Source: Halorussus litoreus
Lineage (GTDB): Archaea > Halobacteriota > Halobacteria > Halobacteriales > Haladaptataceae
Direction: 5' to 3'
Length of the DNA: 64,000 nt
Assembly (NCBI RefSeq): GCF_003382685.1
Contig: NZ_KZ859505.1
Span: 73,897-137,896 of the forward strand
In this document: piece by piece, positions 51,805 to 60,831 of the stretch
How positions within the stretch are numbered: position 1 is the first letter of the stretch
Layout: every line of letters begins with the position of its first letter
Made by a program: the position numbers and the translations under genes
Notes under the pieces: model-generated
Database searches by the model: none
Seen by the model: only the letters and a program-made list of their open reading frames with translations
Told to the model about the DNA's origin: nothing

Positions 51805-52620
51805 CTACTGACCGCTGGATTCCGATTCGTCGCTCTCCAACTCGTTGCTCTCCGAGCCATCGCTCGCCGATTCGTCGTTCCTCGATTCGTCGTTCCCAGA
51901 TTCGTCGTCCGCGTGATATATAGCGCGGCGCAACACGCCGCGGAGCGTCCTGACCTCCCGGCCGGTCGGGTGCGCGCGGCCGAGCAGCCGCCGGACGAGC
52001 CGTAGCGTCTTGTCGCGCTTCTCCTCGGGGTGGTCGACGGCCGCGAGGAACTCGGCGAAGTGGTCGTAGAACCCCTCGATCTCGCGCTCGTCGGCGCGCT
52101 CGCGCTCCACGTCGGGGAGCTGGGTCTCCTCGATTCCGAGGTCCCGGAGTTCGTACAGCGTGACGGTGGCGGCCTGTCCGAGGTTGAGCGAGGGGTAGGA
52201 CGCGCTGGCCGGAATCGAGCACACCTCGTCCACGCGGGCCATCTCCTCGTTCGTCAGGCCGTTGTCCTCCCGGCCGAAGACGAGGCAGGTGTCGGCCTCG
52301 ACCGTCTGCAGGGAGTCGGCCAGCTCCGCGGGCGTCACGAACGGGAAGCGCCGGTGCTTGCGGGCGTCCTCGTTGGTCGTGGCGGTCAGCCCGACCGTGT
52401 GGTAGTTCGCGACCAGTTCGTCGAAGCTGACCTCGTCGTAGTTCGGCAGCACGTCCTCGCGGGCCTGCCCGGCGAAGCCGTACGCCTCGCTGTCGCGGTC
52501 GAGTTCGGGCGGGTCCACCAGCTTGAGGTCGTGCATACCGAAGTTCTTCATCGCGCGAGCGATGGTGCCGACGTTGCCCGGCGTCTTCGGCTCGACGACG
52601 GCCACTGCGGGCGGGTTCAT
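51805..52620 (-). CDS. trmJ: TrmJ-type tRNA 2'-O-methyltransferase (SpoU family)
   Basis: A 271-residue SPOUT methyltransferase, start ATG 52620 ([20 protein letters not shown]). Motif 1 is [20 protein letters not shown], motif 2 [19 protein letters not shown], motif 3 [19 protein letters not shown] (the SPOUT knot). It probably methylates the 2'-OH of the anticodon loop (position 32). The C-terminal 35 residues are a degenerate acidic repeat ([20 protein letters not shown]), which is not part of the fold. Its start overlaps the upstream gene's stop (ATGA), implying co-translation. Confidence 0.88.
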   Translation of the reverse strand: MNPPAVAVVEPKTPGNVGTIARAMKNFGMHDLKLVDPPELDRDSEAYGFAGQAREDVLPNYDEVSFDELVANYHTVGLTATTNEDARKHRRFPFVTPAELADSLQTVEADTCLVFGREDNGLTNEEMARVDEVCSIPASASYPSLNLGQAATVTLYELRDLGIEETQLPDVERERADEREIEGFYDHFAEFLAAVDHPEEKRDKTLRLVRRLLGRAHPTGREVRTLRGVLRRAIYHADDESGNDESRNDESASDGSESNELESDESESSGQ

Positions 52621-53162
52621 GACGGATAGTCCGCGTCGAGGTCCAGATCGTCGTCCACGTCGAGCGGTTCCCGGAGGTCGATGCGCTCCTGATCCTCCTC
52701 GGGGACGTCGACGGTGAGCGCGTCCTGATCGACGTTCGACGGGTCGGGCACGTCCTCGGGGTCGGTCTCGACGTGCTCGACGCTGCCGTACCCCTCGGGC
52801 GCGCGTCCCCCGTCGGCGAACCACTCGTGGAACTCGTCCTGAAGCTCCTGCTCGCCCTTGTAGCGGTCGCCGCCTGCCTCGGCGAACCAGTAGACGAAGT
52901 CGGCCTCGTGGTCGGCACAGAGCACGACCTCGCTCATAGGTTCGCCGTACACGATCTCGGCGACGTTGCACTGCTCCAGGCCCTCGTCGCCGTGAATCAG
53001 CCAGCAGGCGTCGCACGGCGAGTTCACCAGCGCTTGGAGGCGAGCCAACCGATTTCGCGCGTCGTCCGGGATCTCGTCCATCGGCCGGAACTCGCCCTCG
53101 TCGGTGAACAACTCGTCCTCGTCGAACCGCCACCCTCTGAGTCCGATGCTGACCTTGCCCAT
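52617..53162 (-). CDS. Conserved haloarchaeal Cys-containing hypothetical protein
   Basis: A 181-residue acidic protein starting [20 protein letters not shown]. It has Cys pairs in [20 protein letters not shown] and [16 protein letters not shown], suggesting a zinc site. The C-terminus is acidic and low in complexity ([20 protein letters not shown], then [14 protein letters not shown]). It overlaps the trmJ start by 4 nt, so a joint tRNA-related role is plausible but unproven. Confidence 0.7.
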   Translation of the reverse strand: MGKVSIGLRGWRFDEDELFTDEGEFRPMDEIPDDARNRLARLQALVNSPCDACWLIHGDEGLEQCNVAEIVYGEPMSEVVLCADHEADFVYWFAEAGGDRYKGEQELQDEFHEWFADGGRAPEGYGSVEHVETDPEDVPDPSNVDQDALTVDVPEEDQERIDLREPLDVDDDLDLDADYPS

Positions 53163-53311
53163 TTGCTCGGGAAGTTGGGATTCGGCGGTGAAAAAGAGCG
53201 CGTTCTGTTCGCGCTCGCGGCCGCGCGCCGCTCCGGGTAGTCCCGTCGGGGACTCTGACGACCGCAGGCGAACCGACCTCCTTTTTGTCGCTCGCTCCCT
53301 GCTACCCGGAC

Positions 53312-54502
53312 ATGCAGAACGTCACCGCCGCGGGGCTGGGTATCGGCGACGACCACCCGCCGCGGATCATGGGCGTGCTCAACGTCAGCGAGGAGTCGCC
53401 CTACGACCCGAGCGTGTACGACGACCCGGGCGAAGCCGCCGCGTACGTCGACTCGGAGCTCGTCGGCGAGGGCGCGGACATCGTGGACGTGGGCCTCGAA
53501 TCCGCCAACAAGCGCTTCGAGGTGCTGTCTGCCGAGGAAGAGCTCGACCGGCTCGACACCGCGGTCGAGGCCATCGAGAGCGTCTCGGGCGACCCCGTCT
53601 TCTCCATCGAGACGCGCTACAGCGAGGTCGCCGACGAGGCGCTCTCGCGGGGGTTCGACATGGTTAACGACATTTGCGGGTTCGCCGACCCCGAGATGCC
53701 CGTGATTTGTCGCGAGCACGACGCCGCCGTGGTCAAGATGGCGAGTCCGCCCGACCTCGAACGCCCCGGCGCGGTGGAGAAACCCGACGACATCTACGAA
53801 GCGCTGAAACGCGGTGGCCTGACCGACAAGACCATCGTGGACCCCGCGTTCGGCGGCTGGTCGGAGGACAAGACCCTCGAAGACGACCGCGAGACGTTCC
53901 GCAGGCTCCGGGAGTTCCGCGGGCTGGGCCAGCCCATTCTCGTCTCGATCAACCGGAAGAACTTCCTCCGAGACCTCGCAGACAGGAGCACCGAGGAGGC
54001 GCTACCGGTGTCGCTGGCCGCGACCTCGATGGCGGTCGAGCGCGGCGCGCACGTGATCCGAACGCACGACGTGGCCGAGACCGCCGACGCCGCGAAGATC
54101 GGCGCGGCGTTCACCCGCGACCGGGTCCGGACGGCGATTCCGGGCGATGAAGGAGATCGCGAAACCCTCCGAGTCGAGGAACTGGACGTGACGACCTCGG
54201 GCGAGGCGGCCCGTCACTTGGAGCGCATCGCGGCCTCGTCGACCAGTGCCGACGAGGCCGCGATGCGCGTGGTGGAACTGTCCGGGCTTTCGAGCGACGA
54301 GCGCGAAACGCTCGCGCAAGCGGCCACGGACGCGGGCGTCACGGTCGAGCCGGGAGATCCGACTACACGGGGTGATTCCGCGATCTTGCTCGCGGGAACG
54401 CTCGCCGGATTGGATCGGCTCCAGCGCACGGTGGAACCGAACTCCGACCGGATCGTCGCGGCTCTCGCGGCTCTCGAAGCTGTCGAAGACCCGGAACGTT
54501 AA
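53312..54502 (+). CDS. folP: Dihydropteroate synthase
   Basis: A 396-residue TIM-barrel enzyme that condenses p-aminobenzoate with hydroxymethyl-dihydropterin diphosphate. Recognisable parts: [14 protein letters not shown] (strand 1), [34 protein letters not shown] and [15 protein letters not shown]. It is about 110 residues longer than bacterial FolP (280 aa); residues 270-396 form an extra alpha/beta part ([20 protein letters not shown]). ATG 53312 is 28 nt after ctttttg (53281-53287), fitting a leaderless transcript; the longer start at 53285 lies on the promoter. Confidence 0.9.
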   Translation: MQNVTAAGLGIGDDHPPRIMGVLNVSEESPYDPSVYDDPGEAAAYVDSELVGEGADIVDVGLESANKRFEVLSAEEELDRLDTAVEAIESVSGDPVFSIETRYSEVADEALSRGFDMVNDICGFADPEMPVICREHDAAVVKMASPPDLERPGAVEKPDDIYEALKRGGLTDKTIVDPAFGGWSEDKTLEDDRETFRRLREFRGLGQPILVSINRKNFLRDLADRSTEEALPVSLAATSMAVERGAHVIRTHDVAETADAAKIGAAFTRDRVRTAIPGDEGDRETLRVEELDVTTSGEAARHLERIAASSTSADEAAMRVVELSGLSSDERETLAQAATDAGVTVEPGDPTTRGDSAILLAGTLAGLDRLQRTVEPNSDRIVAALAALEAVEDPER

Positions 54503-54546
54503 GAGAAAACTTATGCCGGGGGAGTCAGAAAGGTCGCTTGGGAAGC

Positions 54547-54592
54547 TGGAAGGGCACCTCGCGGGTAGGGGTACTTGCAAGGTGACCTTCCG
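54547..54592 (+). ncRNA. Hairpin in the mptE leader (candidate regulatory RNA)
   Basis: ggaagggcacct (54548-54559) pairs with aggtgaccttcc (54580-54591) apart from one mismatch, enclosing a 20-nt loop. A smaller gctt-ggg-aagc hairpin precedes it. A TATA-like acttatgcc near 54508 puts the transcript start at about 54535, so the gene has an unusually long 75-nt leader. Confidence 0.35.
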
Positions 54593-54609
54593 GCTCGAAC
54601 GGTTCTGAC

Positions 54610-55347
54610 ATGAACTACGAAACGTGGAGTCCCGTCTATCGCGAAATCCTGGCCGACTTCGGCTTCGACGCGGCGGGCGACGAGCGCGCTCGCGACGAAC
54701 TCGCCGAGCTGACCCGCCCGTTCGACCTCGGCCGCCTCGACGTCGCTGGCGAGACGGTCGCCATCGCGGGCGCTGGTCCGTCGTTGACCGACCCCGACCA
54801 TTCGGACCGGAACGACGAACTCGCTCGGGCTCGCGACGCCGACGCGGTGTTCGCCGCCTCGACAGCGGCTGACGCGCTTCGGGAAGCCGAGATCGCGCTC
54901 GACTGCATGGTCACGGACCTCGACAAGAACCCGAAGACGGCCCGCGACCTGACGGAGGAAGGCGTCCCGGTCGCGACCCACGCCCACGGCGACAACGTGG
55001 CGGCGGTCCGCGAGTGGGTCCCGAGATTCGAGCCCGAGGCCGTCCTGCCGACCACGCAGGCCCGACCGGTCGCCCACGTCGAGAACGTCGGCGGGTTCAC
55101 CGACGGTGACAGGGCAGCCTTCCTCGCCGATCACCTCGGCGCGGCGGAACTAGTGTTCATCGGCTGGGACTTCGACGACCCGGCCGTCGACCCCGTGAAG
55201 GCGAAGAAACTGGCGTGGGCCGAGCGCCTGCTCCGGTGGCTGGAGCTCCGCCGCGGCGAGCAGTTCGGCGTGCTGGAGGGTCGTCGGGAAGAGGGCGTTC
55301 TCGGCGGCCGTCGCGAGGGAATCGACGTGAGCGAATTCCCAATCTGA
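54610..55347 (+). CDS. mptE: 6-hydroxymethyl-7,8-dihydropterin pyrophosphokinase, MptE type
   Basis: A 245-residue archaeal 6-hydroxymethylpterin diphosphokinase (DUF115-related). Core: MNYETWSPVYREILADFGFD, then VAIAGAGPSLTD (pterin/nucleotide loop), CMVTDLDKN and THAHGDNVAAVREWVPRF, TTQARPVAHVENVGGFTDGD, and FIGWDFDDPAVDPVKAKKLA. It makes the diphosphate substrate used by FolP just upstream; the two genes are 107 nt apart on one strand and form a pterin/folate pair. Its own promoter and hairpin leader lie between them. Confidence 0.88.
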   Translation: MNYETWSPVYREILADFGFDAAGDERARDELAELTRPFDLGRLDVAGETVAIAGAGPSLTDPDHSDRNDELARARDADAVFAASTAADALREAEIALDCMVTDLDKNPKTARDLTEEGVPVATHAHGDNVAAVREWVPRFEPEAVLPTTQARPVAHVENVGGFTDGDRAAFLADHLGAAELVFIGWDFDDPAVDPVKAKKLAWAERLLRWLELRRGEQFGVLEGRREEGVLGGRREGIDVSEFPI

Positions 55348-55451
55348 ACGGATTTCCGGGGCCGATTACGGCGGTGACGGGCCAATCATCACGTTTCCGG
55401 GCATCATCACTTTTGTCCTGCGCGTAGAGACCGGAGTAAGGGTCACCGACA

Positions 55452-56105
55452 ATGAGCGTCCTCGCCGAGTTGACGGTCCCGGCCGCCGAGTTCGTCCTGA
55501 CCGAGACGCTTACGTCCGTCTCCGGAATGCGAATCGAGATCAAGCGCGTCGTCGCGGGGAGCGACCGCGTGACGCCGTACTTCTGGGTGGCCGAGGCCGA
55601 CTTCGACGACTTCGAGGCCGCGCTCCGCGGCGACCCCACGGTCGAGGACATGGTCATGATGGAGGAGCAGACAGACGACGAGCGGTTCTACCGGGTCGTC
55701 TGGCGGGCCGACAGCGCCAATCTCATCACGGCCGTCTCGGAGACCCGCGCGACCATCATGGAAGCCGTGAGCGAGAACGGCGACGACTGGCAGGTCAAGT
55801 CGCTGTTCCCGGACCGGGACGCGCTCTCGAAGTTCCACGACTACTGCGTCTCCCACGACTTCTCGTTCACGCTCGACCGCGTCTACACCGCCGACAACTC
55901 CCAGGAGGAGGGCGAGTACGACGTGACGAGCGACCAGCGGGAGGCGCTCGTCGGGGCCTACCACGCCGGCTACTTCGACGTGCCCCGCGGAATCACGCTG
56001 ACCGAACTCGCCGAGGAACTCGGCATCTCCCGGAACGCGCTGTCGGCCAGACTCCGGCGGGGCCAGCGGAATCTCCTCTCGAACACGCTGGTCCACGACG
56101 AGTGA
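55452..56105 (+). CDS. Bat-type helix-turn-helix regulator (bacterio-opsin activator family)
   Basis: A 217-residue haloarchaeal transcription factor. The N-terminal 140 residues are the BAT sensor-like region (LAELTVPAAEFVLTETLTSV, EADFDDFEAALRGDPTVEDM, FYRVVWRADSANLITAVSET). Residues 155-210 are the HTH_10 domain: LVGAYHAGYFDVPRGITLTE followed by LAEELGISRNALSARLRRGQ. Such proteins respond to redox, light or metabolites. No operator is recognised. HalOD1 protein follows about 100 nt later. Confidence 0.9.
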   Translation: MSVLAELTVPAAEFVLTETLTSVSGMRIEIKRVVAGSDRVTPYFWVAEADFDDFEAALRGDPTVEDMVMMEEQTDDERFYRVVWRADSANLITAVSETRATIMEAVSENGDDWQVKSLFPDRDALSKFHDYCVSHDFSFTLDRVYTADNSQEEGEYDVTSDQREALVGAYHAGYFDVPRGITLTELAEELGISRNALSARLRRGQRNLLSNTLVHDE

Positions 56106-56136
56106 GTCGACGGCGAAACGGACCGCACGTAAAACG

Positions 56137-56152
56137 GTGGTAGCACTACCAC
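56137..56152. promoter_or_regulatory. GTGGTAG-ca-CTACCAC inverted repeat upstream of the HalOD1 gene
   Basis: A perfect 7-bp inverted repeat with a 2-nt spacer at 56137-56152, 54 nt before the ATG at 56206. Its symmetry suits a dimeric regulator; which one is unknown. Confidence 0.5.
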
Positions 56153-56205
56153 ACCGAACCTATCGGGAGTGCGGGCCAACGTTTGGAGGCGACTTCGGTG
56201 GTACG

Positions 56206-56541
56206 ATGAACGTAGAAGACAAACGAGTAAACCTCGATACTGCAGAGTCGGCGGAGCAACCGACGGTCGTATACGAGCGAGACGACCGCGAGATGGCGAC
56301 AGAGGCCGTGGTCGCGGCAGTCAGTTCAGCGCTGGAGACCACGGCGACCGAACTCGACCCGATCTACGACGTGGTGGATTCGGACGCACTCGATGCTCTC
56401 TTTCCTCCCGATGATGCGCGTAAGTCGGGGATGCGCGACACGACTGGGATGAACGGCCACGTCACGTTCCTGTACGGCGGCCAACTGGTTCGCATCGGGA
56501 GCGACGGGGCGGTGCGCGTCTTCTCCGCGCACGACGGCTGA
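56206..56541 (+). CDS. HalOD1 output-domain protein
   Basis: A 111-residue acidic protein starting ATG 56206 (MNVEDKRVNLDTAESAEQPT). The HalOD1 pattern is PTVVYERDDREMATEAVVAA, then DSDALDALFPPDDARKSGMR and GHVTFLYGGQLVRIGSDGAV. HalOD1 is an output domain in haloarchaeal signalling proteins and is also found alone, as here. The start codon 56206 is supported by a shift to good codon use. An inverted repeat at 56137 may regulate it. The exact role is unknown. Confidence 0.78.
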   Translation: MNVEDKRVNLDTAESAEQPTVVYERDDREMATEAVVAAVSSALETTATELDPIYDVVDSDALDALFPPDDARKSGMRDTTGMNGHVTFLYGGQLVRIGSDGAVRVFSAHDG

Positions 56542-56719
56542 TCGGCTTTCTGGACGATTGGGGCTCTGTGAGCGGACCGCCGTAGCGGAGCGTGCTGTAG
56601 TGGTGACCCGAGTTTGGTTTTTCGAGGCCTTGCCGACAACCGCGCGAGTGCGTGACTTGGTAGCGCGATTCCGGCAAGTCTCAAGGGTAGGCCGTTCCTA
56701 CTCTCTTTCCTCAGAACTC

Positions 56720-57730
56720 ATGTGGAATCCGAATCTCCGATCTCACACCGATCTCGGTCTATTCGTCGGTCTCGCGGCAGTCTGGGGTACCGCCTATCTC
56801 GCCATCGAAGTCGGTCTGCGGACCGTTCCGCCAGTGACGCTCGCCGCGCTCCGGTACGACGTTGCCGGGGTCGTGTTGCTCGCGGTCGCGGCCGTACTCG
56901 CCGTCCGCCGGGGGAACCGATTCCTCCCGCGGACCCGCGACGAGTGGAAACTGATCGGCATGGGCGGCGTGCTCGTCATCGGGGCTCACTTCGCGCTGCT
57001 GTTCGCCGGCCAGCGGTACGTCTCCGGCGGCGTGGCCTCGGTCGTTATGAGCCTCGTACCTGTCATGACGCCGGTGTTCGCGCTCGGACTGCTCCCCGAC
57101 GAGCGGCCCGACGCCCGACAGACGCTCGGCGTGGTGCTCGGCCTCGTCGGCGTGATCGTGGTCGCGCGGCCCGACCCTTCGGGAAGCACGACGACCATCG
57201 GCGTGGCCCTGCTCGTGCTCTCGGCGGCGAGCTTCGCGCTCGGCTCCGTGCTCACGAAACGCTACGAGTCGGGGCTGTCGGTGGTGGCCGCGCAGGCGTG
57301 GACGATGCTGGTCGGTGCCGCGGTGCTCAACCTGTTGGTGGTCGGCCTGCCGGGCGAGTCGTTCGGTCGCGTGGGCGCGACCCCGACGATGCTGGTCGCG
57401 CTGGCGTACCTCTCGGTGGTCGCGAGCGTCGGCGGCTTCGTGGCGTACTTCCGGCTGCTCGACCGGTTCGGTCCGAACGAGGCCTCGCTGGTCAGCTACG
57501 CGGTGCCGATGTTCGCCGCGCTGAGCGAGTGGCTCGTTCTGGGAAGGACCATCACGACCGCCACGGCGGTCGGCTTCGGCATCATCGTCGTCGGGTTCGC
57601 GGCCATCAAGTGGCGCACGCTCCGCCGGGCCACGACGCCGACGCCCGAGCGGACTGCAGTGAAGTCACAGGCGTCGAAGGCGGGCGCGGTGATGGTCCAC
57701 GACAACGTCTACCTCCGCGACGTGGAGTAA
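56720..57730 (+). CDS. EamA/DMT-family transporter
   Basis: A 336-residue permease with ten hydrophobic segments in two EamA halves: LGLFVGLAAVWGTAYLAIEV ... GVILGLVGVIVVARPDPSG, then TTTIGVALLVLSAASFALGS ... ITTATAVGFGIIVVGFAAIKW. Members export amino acids, nucleobases or other small metabolites. ATG 56720 (MWNPNLRSHTDLG) is preferred over 56558, where the reading has non-haloarchaeal character. The C-terminus (EERTAVKSQASKAG...) is a cytoplasmic tail. Confidence 0.88.
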   Translation: MWNPNLRSHTDLGLFVGLAAVWGTAYLAIEVGLRTVPPVTLAALRYDVAGVVLLAVAAVLAVRRGNRFLPRTRDEWKLIGMGGVLVIGAHFALLFAGQRYVSGGVASVVMSLVPVMTPVFALGLLPDERPDARQTLGVVLGLVGVIVVARPDPSGSTTTIGVALLVLSAASFALGSVLTKRYESGLSVVAAQAWTMLVGAAVLNLLVVGLPGESFGRVGATPTMLVALAYLSVVASVGGFVAYFRLLDRFGPNEASLVSYAVPMFAALSEWLVLGRTITTATAVGFGIIVVGFAAIKWRTLRRATTPTPERTAVKSQASKAGAVMVHDNVYLRDVE

Positions 57731-57747
57731 CTGACAGAACGCACCAA

Positions 57748-57788
57748 GTCGGGCGACCGGACGGCGACCGGCCGTTCGGTCGCCCGAC
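57748..57788. terminator. Bidirectional hairpin between convergent EamA and PPOX genes
   Basis: gtcgggcgaccggacgg (57748-57764) pairs with ccgttcggtcgcccgac (57772-57788) with a single mismatch and a 7-nt loop cgaccgg. It lies midway between the stops at 57730 and 57799, so it may end both transcripts. Confidence 0.7.
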
Positions 57789-57798
57789 GAGCGTCAGC

Positions 57799-58230
57799 TC
57801 AGACGTCGGGGCCGAATCTACGCCCGGTTATCTCTTCGGGTCGTAGCCTGTAGAAGTCGAACCCGAGTTCGTCGACCGACATCTGCGTGGAGACGTTGAG
57901 CACCGGAACGACGTTGTTCTCGGCGAGCGCGTTGGCTGCGAGCAGTTGTTCATCCTCGGGGACCGGTTCGATGGGGCCCCGAGCCACGACGCTCGACGCG
58001 GTCAACCCGTCCACGTACACGGTGAACGTGGCGGTCTCGGTCGTCTCCATGAACGACATCTTGTGGCTGGAGTCGGTGTAGGCCATCTGGAAGTAGATGC
58101 TCTCGCCGTCGTACCCGAACGACTCGGGGACTGCGTACGATTCGCGTCCGTCTGACAGCGACAGGACTCCCGAGTCACGCTCCCGGAGGAATGAGTCGAT
58201 CTCCGACTCACTCATATTTGCGACATCCAT
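57799..58230 (-). CDS. Pyridoxamine 5'-phosphate oxidase-like flavin protein
   Basis: A 143-residue split-barrel FMN/F420-binding protein of the PPOX family: GVLSLSDGRESYAVPESFGY, IYFQMAYTDSSHKMSFMETT and VDGLTASSVVARGPIEPV are the typical beta-barrel elements. A family role in flavin- or F420-dependent oxidation or repair is known; the substrate here is unclear. ATG 58230 lies about 27 nt after TATA-like cttaaacag (58249-58257 on the minus strand), so it is probably leaderless; MSESEID (58215) is an alternative. Confidence 0.82.
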   Translation of the reverse strand: MDVANMSESEIDSFLRERDSGVLSLSDGRESYAVPESFGYDGESIYFQMAYTDSSHKMSFMETTETATFTVYVDGLTASSVVARGPIEPVPEDEQLLAANALAENNVVPVLNVSTQMSVDELGFDFYRLRPEEITGRRFGPDV

Positions 58231-58287
58231 TCATTGCGAATAGATGATATCTGTTTAAGTACCTGTTCTTCGATCGCGGGCCACCAT

Positions 58288-59292
58288 TCACTTGCTTGGC
58301 GCGAGCGCGTCGATGGTCGACTTAATCTCGCTTTGGTCCGCACCGCGTGGGAACGACACGGCCACCCTGTCGACGCCCTCGATCTCCTCGAATTTCTGCA
58401 ACTCCTCGCGGGCCTCGTCGGGCGTCCCGACCGCGCCGAGATCCTGGAGGAGGTCGTCGCCGATGGCGTCCAGCGCGGTCTCCTTGTCGGCGTTACCCCA
58501 CGCCGAAGCGACGGCTTCGGCGGTCTCCTCGTAGCCCTGCCGGGCCAGCGCCTCCCGGTAGAAGGTTCCCATCGCGCCGACGTAGAACGCGAGGTGCTGG
58601 CGCGCGAGCGTCCGGGCACGCTCGCCGTCCGCCAGCGCGGCACAGGTCAGCGAGAGCGTGACCCGCACGTCGTCGGGGTCCCGGTCGCCGAGGTCGGCCC
58701 CACGCCGGAGGTCGTCGAGGCGCTCGCGCACGCCGTCGGGCGTGACCATCAGCGCGTGCCAGCCGTCGGCGAACCGCCCGGCGAGTTCGACCGACTTCGG
58801 GCCCATCCCGGCCGCGTCGATGGGCACGGTAGTCTCGGGCGGGTCGCACCGGAGTCGGAACCCGCCGAGCGTGAAGATATCGCCCGCGTAGTTGACGGTC
58901 TCGCCCGAGAGCACCTTCCGGACGATCTCGACGTACTCGCGGGTCCGGCGCAGCGGTCGCTCGAAGCTCTGGCCGTGCCAGCCCTCGATCACCGCGGGAC
59001 CGGAGGGGCCGATGCCGAGCCGGAGCCGTCCGTCCGACAGTTCCTGCAGGGTCGCGGCGGTCTGACCCACGAGCGCGGGCGACCGCGAGTAGACGTTCAG
59101 GATCGAGGGGCCGATGCCGATCTCGTCGGTGCGCTCGGCGATAGCCGACAGGACGGTCGCGGCGTCGCGGCCCCACGTCTCGGGAAGCCACGCGCGGCGA
59201 TACCCGTGATCTTCGGCGCGCTGAGCGAGCGAGACGAGCGAGTCGATGCTCGGCTGGGCCGCGACTGGCAGGTGGACGGTTCGCTTGGTCAT
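58288..59292 (-). CDS. LLM-class F420-dependent oxidoreductase (TIGR04024-like)
   Basis: A 334-residue TIM-barrel luciferase-like monooxygenase/oxidoreductase. Core: HGYRRAWLPETWGRDAATVL, RTDEIGIGPSILNVYSRSPA, LQELSDGRLRLGIGPSGPAV, and PLRRTREYVEIVRKVLSGE. Family members commonly use coenzyme F420. The substrate is unknown. Its 5' end is 204 nt from the MOT1-type transporter, and the PPOX gene follows 57 nt downstream, which also handles flavin-type cofactors, suggesting but not proving a joint pathway. Confidence 0.88.
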   Translation of the reverse strand: MTKRTVHLPVAAQPSIDSLVSLAQRAEDHGYRRAWLPETWGRDAATVLSAIAERTDEIGIGPSILNVYSRSPALVGQTAATLQELSDGRLRLGIGPSGPAVIEGWHGQSFERPLRRTREYVEIVRKVLSGETVNYAGDIFTLGGFRLRCDPPETTVPIDAAGMGPKSVELAGRFADGWHALMVTPDGVRERLDDLRRGADLGDRDPDDVRVTLSLTCAALADGERARTLARQHLAFYVGAMGTFYREALARQGYEETAEAVASAWGNADKETALDAIGDDLLQDLGAVGTPDEAREELQKFEEIEGVDRVAVSFPRGADQSEIKSTIDALAPSK

Positions 59293-59495
59293 GGCCGGGA
59301 CGACGCGGACCGGCCCCTTAGTTCCGATGCCAACGCCGAGCGTCGGAAACGGGGTTCATCCGGAGCGGGATTGGTTCGGTTTCCCAGAGATTGTCGAACT
59401 CGCGTCGTGAAAACAGATTCAGTTACGATGTTTCGGGATAGAACCGATCACCGTTTCTCGATAAACTGAAGTCGATTACGCCCTTTCGCTCCGAC

Positions 59496-60599
59496 GTGAG
59501 TTTCTGGGCCACCGACGCGGACGAGCGCCGACTCTCCTTTTCCGCGGGCGAGATCACGGGCGCGGTCGGCGACTCGGCCACGGTACTCCCGGTGGTCGTC
59601 GCGGTGTCGGCGCTGACCCAACTCAGCCTGCCGATCCTCCTGCTCTGGTTCGGCGTCTTCCAGGTGGCCTGGGGCCTGCGGTACGGCGCGCCCGTCTCCG
59701 TCGAGCCGATGAAGGCGCTCGCCGCGCTGGTCATCGCGGGCACGCTGTCGGTGCCCGAACTCGCGTTCGCGGGGGTGCTCGCGGGCGCGGTCCTGCTCGC
59801 GCTCGGGGCCGCGGGCGCGCTCGGAACGCTGGCCGAGTACGTCGACACCCCGGTCATCCGCGGCGTCCAGTTGGCGGTCGCGCTGGTGCTCGCGCAGACG
59901 GGGCTCGAACTCGGCGTTGGCGCGCCCCGGACGGCGCTCGCGGCCGGAGCGGTCGGCGCGGCGGTGGTCGCGGTCGGTCGCCCGCGGGCGAGCGCGCTGG
60001 CCGTCCTCGGATTCGGGGTCGCGCTGGCTGGACTGGAGACGGGAGTCCCGACGATTGCAATTCCGGAGTTCGGCGCGACGCTCACAACGCTCCCGTCGCT
60101 CGCACCCACGGCCGACGCGCTCTCGGCCACCGGCGCGCAGTTGGCGATGACCGTGGGCAACGCCGCGGTGGCGACCTCGCTGCTGCTCTCGGACCTGTTC
60201 GACGCCGACGCGTCGCCGGACGAACTCGCGACGAGTATGGGCGCGATGAACCTGCTCGCGGTCCCGCTCGGCGCGCTCCCGATGTGCCACGGCTCGGGCG
60301 GCGTCGCGGGCAAGTACGCCTTCGGCGCGCGGACCGCGGGCGCGAATCTGGTGCTCGGCGCGTTGTACGCCGCAGCCGCGTTCGTCGCGGTGGATCTAGT
60401 GGCGGCGTTCCCCCTCGCCGCGCTCGGCGTGGTGCTGGTGGTCGTCGCGGGCCAGTTGGGCAAGGCGAGTCTGGAGACAGAGTCGCTAGGGCTGACGGTG
60501 AGTATCGGCGTGCTCGGTTTGGTCGCGAACGTCGGGGTGGCGTTCGTGGCTGGAATCGTGGGTTCGGTCGTGCTGTCGAGGATTCGGGGCGGGTCGTGA
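59496..60599 (+). CDS. Putative sulfate/molybdate transporter, MOT1 family
   Basis: A 367-residue polytopic membrane protein. MOT1 motifs: SFSAGEITGAVGDSATVLPV, GAPVSVEPMKALAAL and PMCHGSGGVAGKYAFGARTA. The plant and fungal relatives carry molybdate. About ten hydrophobic segments are seen. The GTG start at 59496 is used; no better ATG exists upstream, and TATA-like cgataaact (59460-59468) is about 30 nt before it. No molybdopterin genes are nearby. Confidence 0.83.
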   Translation: MSFWATDADERRLSFSAGEITGAVGDSATVLPVVVAVSALTQLSLPILLLWFGVFQVAWGLRYGAPVSVEPMKALAALVIAGTLSVPELAFAGVLAGAVLLALGAAGALGTLAEYVDTPVIRGVQLAVALVLAQTGLELGVGAPRTALAAGAVGAAVVAVGRPRASALAVLGFGVALAGLETGVPTIAIPEFGATLTTLPSLAPTADALSATGAQLAMTVGNAAVATSLLLSDLFDADASPDELATSMGAMNLLAVPLGALPMCHGSGGVAGKYAFGARTAGANLVLGALYAAAAFVAVDLVAAFPLAALGVVLVVVAGQLGKASLETESLGLTVSIGVLGLVANVGVAFVAGIVGSVVLSRIRGGS

Positions 60600-60720
60600 C
60601 TGCGTGGTGGTTCGAGAATACCTAGTCACGATTTCTGAACTCAGTGTGTATACAGATCGGAATCAACTGGTCAGTAAGTCTGCCCACCCATCATTGCCAA
60701 ACGGAGAAACTCACGCCCAT

Positions 60721-60831
60721 TTAGATAATGTTGAGGTACTGAAGCCCGGCGATAAGCAAGATGCAACCAGCCAGTACGAGTTTCATTACCCAAGACGGGA
60801 CGTCTTTTCGAATTCTAAAGGCCCAATCCAT
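60721..60831 (-). CDS. 36-aa leaderless single-pass membrane protein
   Basis: Minus-strand ATG 60831 to TAA at 60721-60723 (MDWAFRIRKDVPSWVMKLVL, then AGCILLIAGLQYLNII). A basic N-terminal half precedes one hydrophobic helix (residues 15-36). A strong TATA box ttataataat (60851-60860) is centred 26 nt before the ATG, the distance expected for a leaderless archaeal transcript. Too short for usual ORF calling; the promoter is the best evidence. Confidence 0.6.
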   Translation of the reverse strand: MDWAFRIRKDVPSWVMKLVLAGCILLIAGLQYLNII

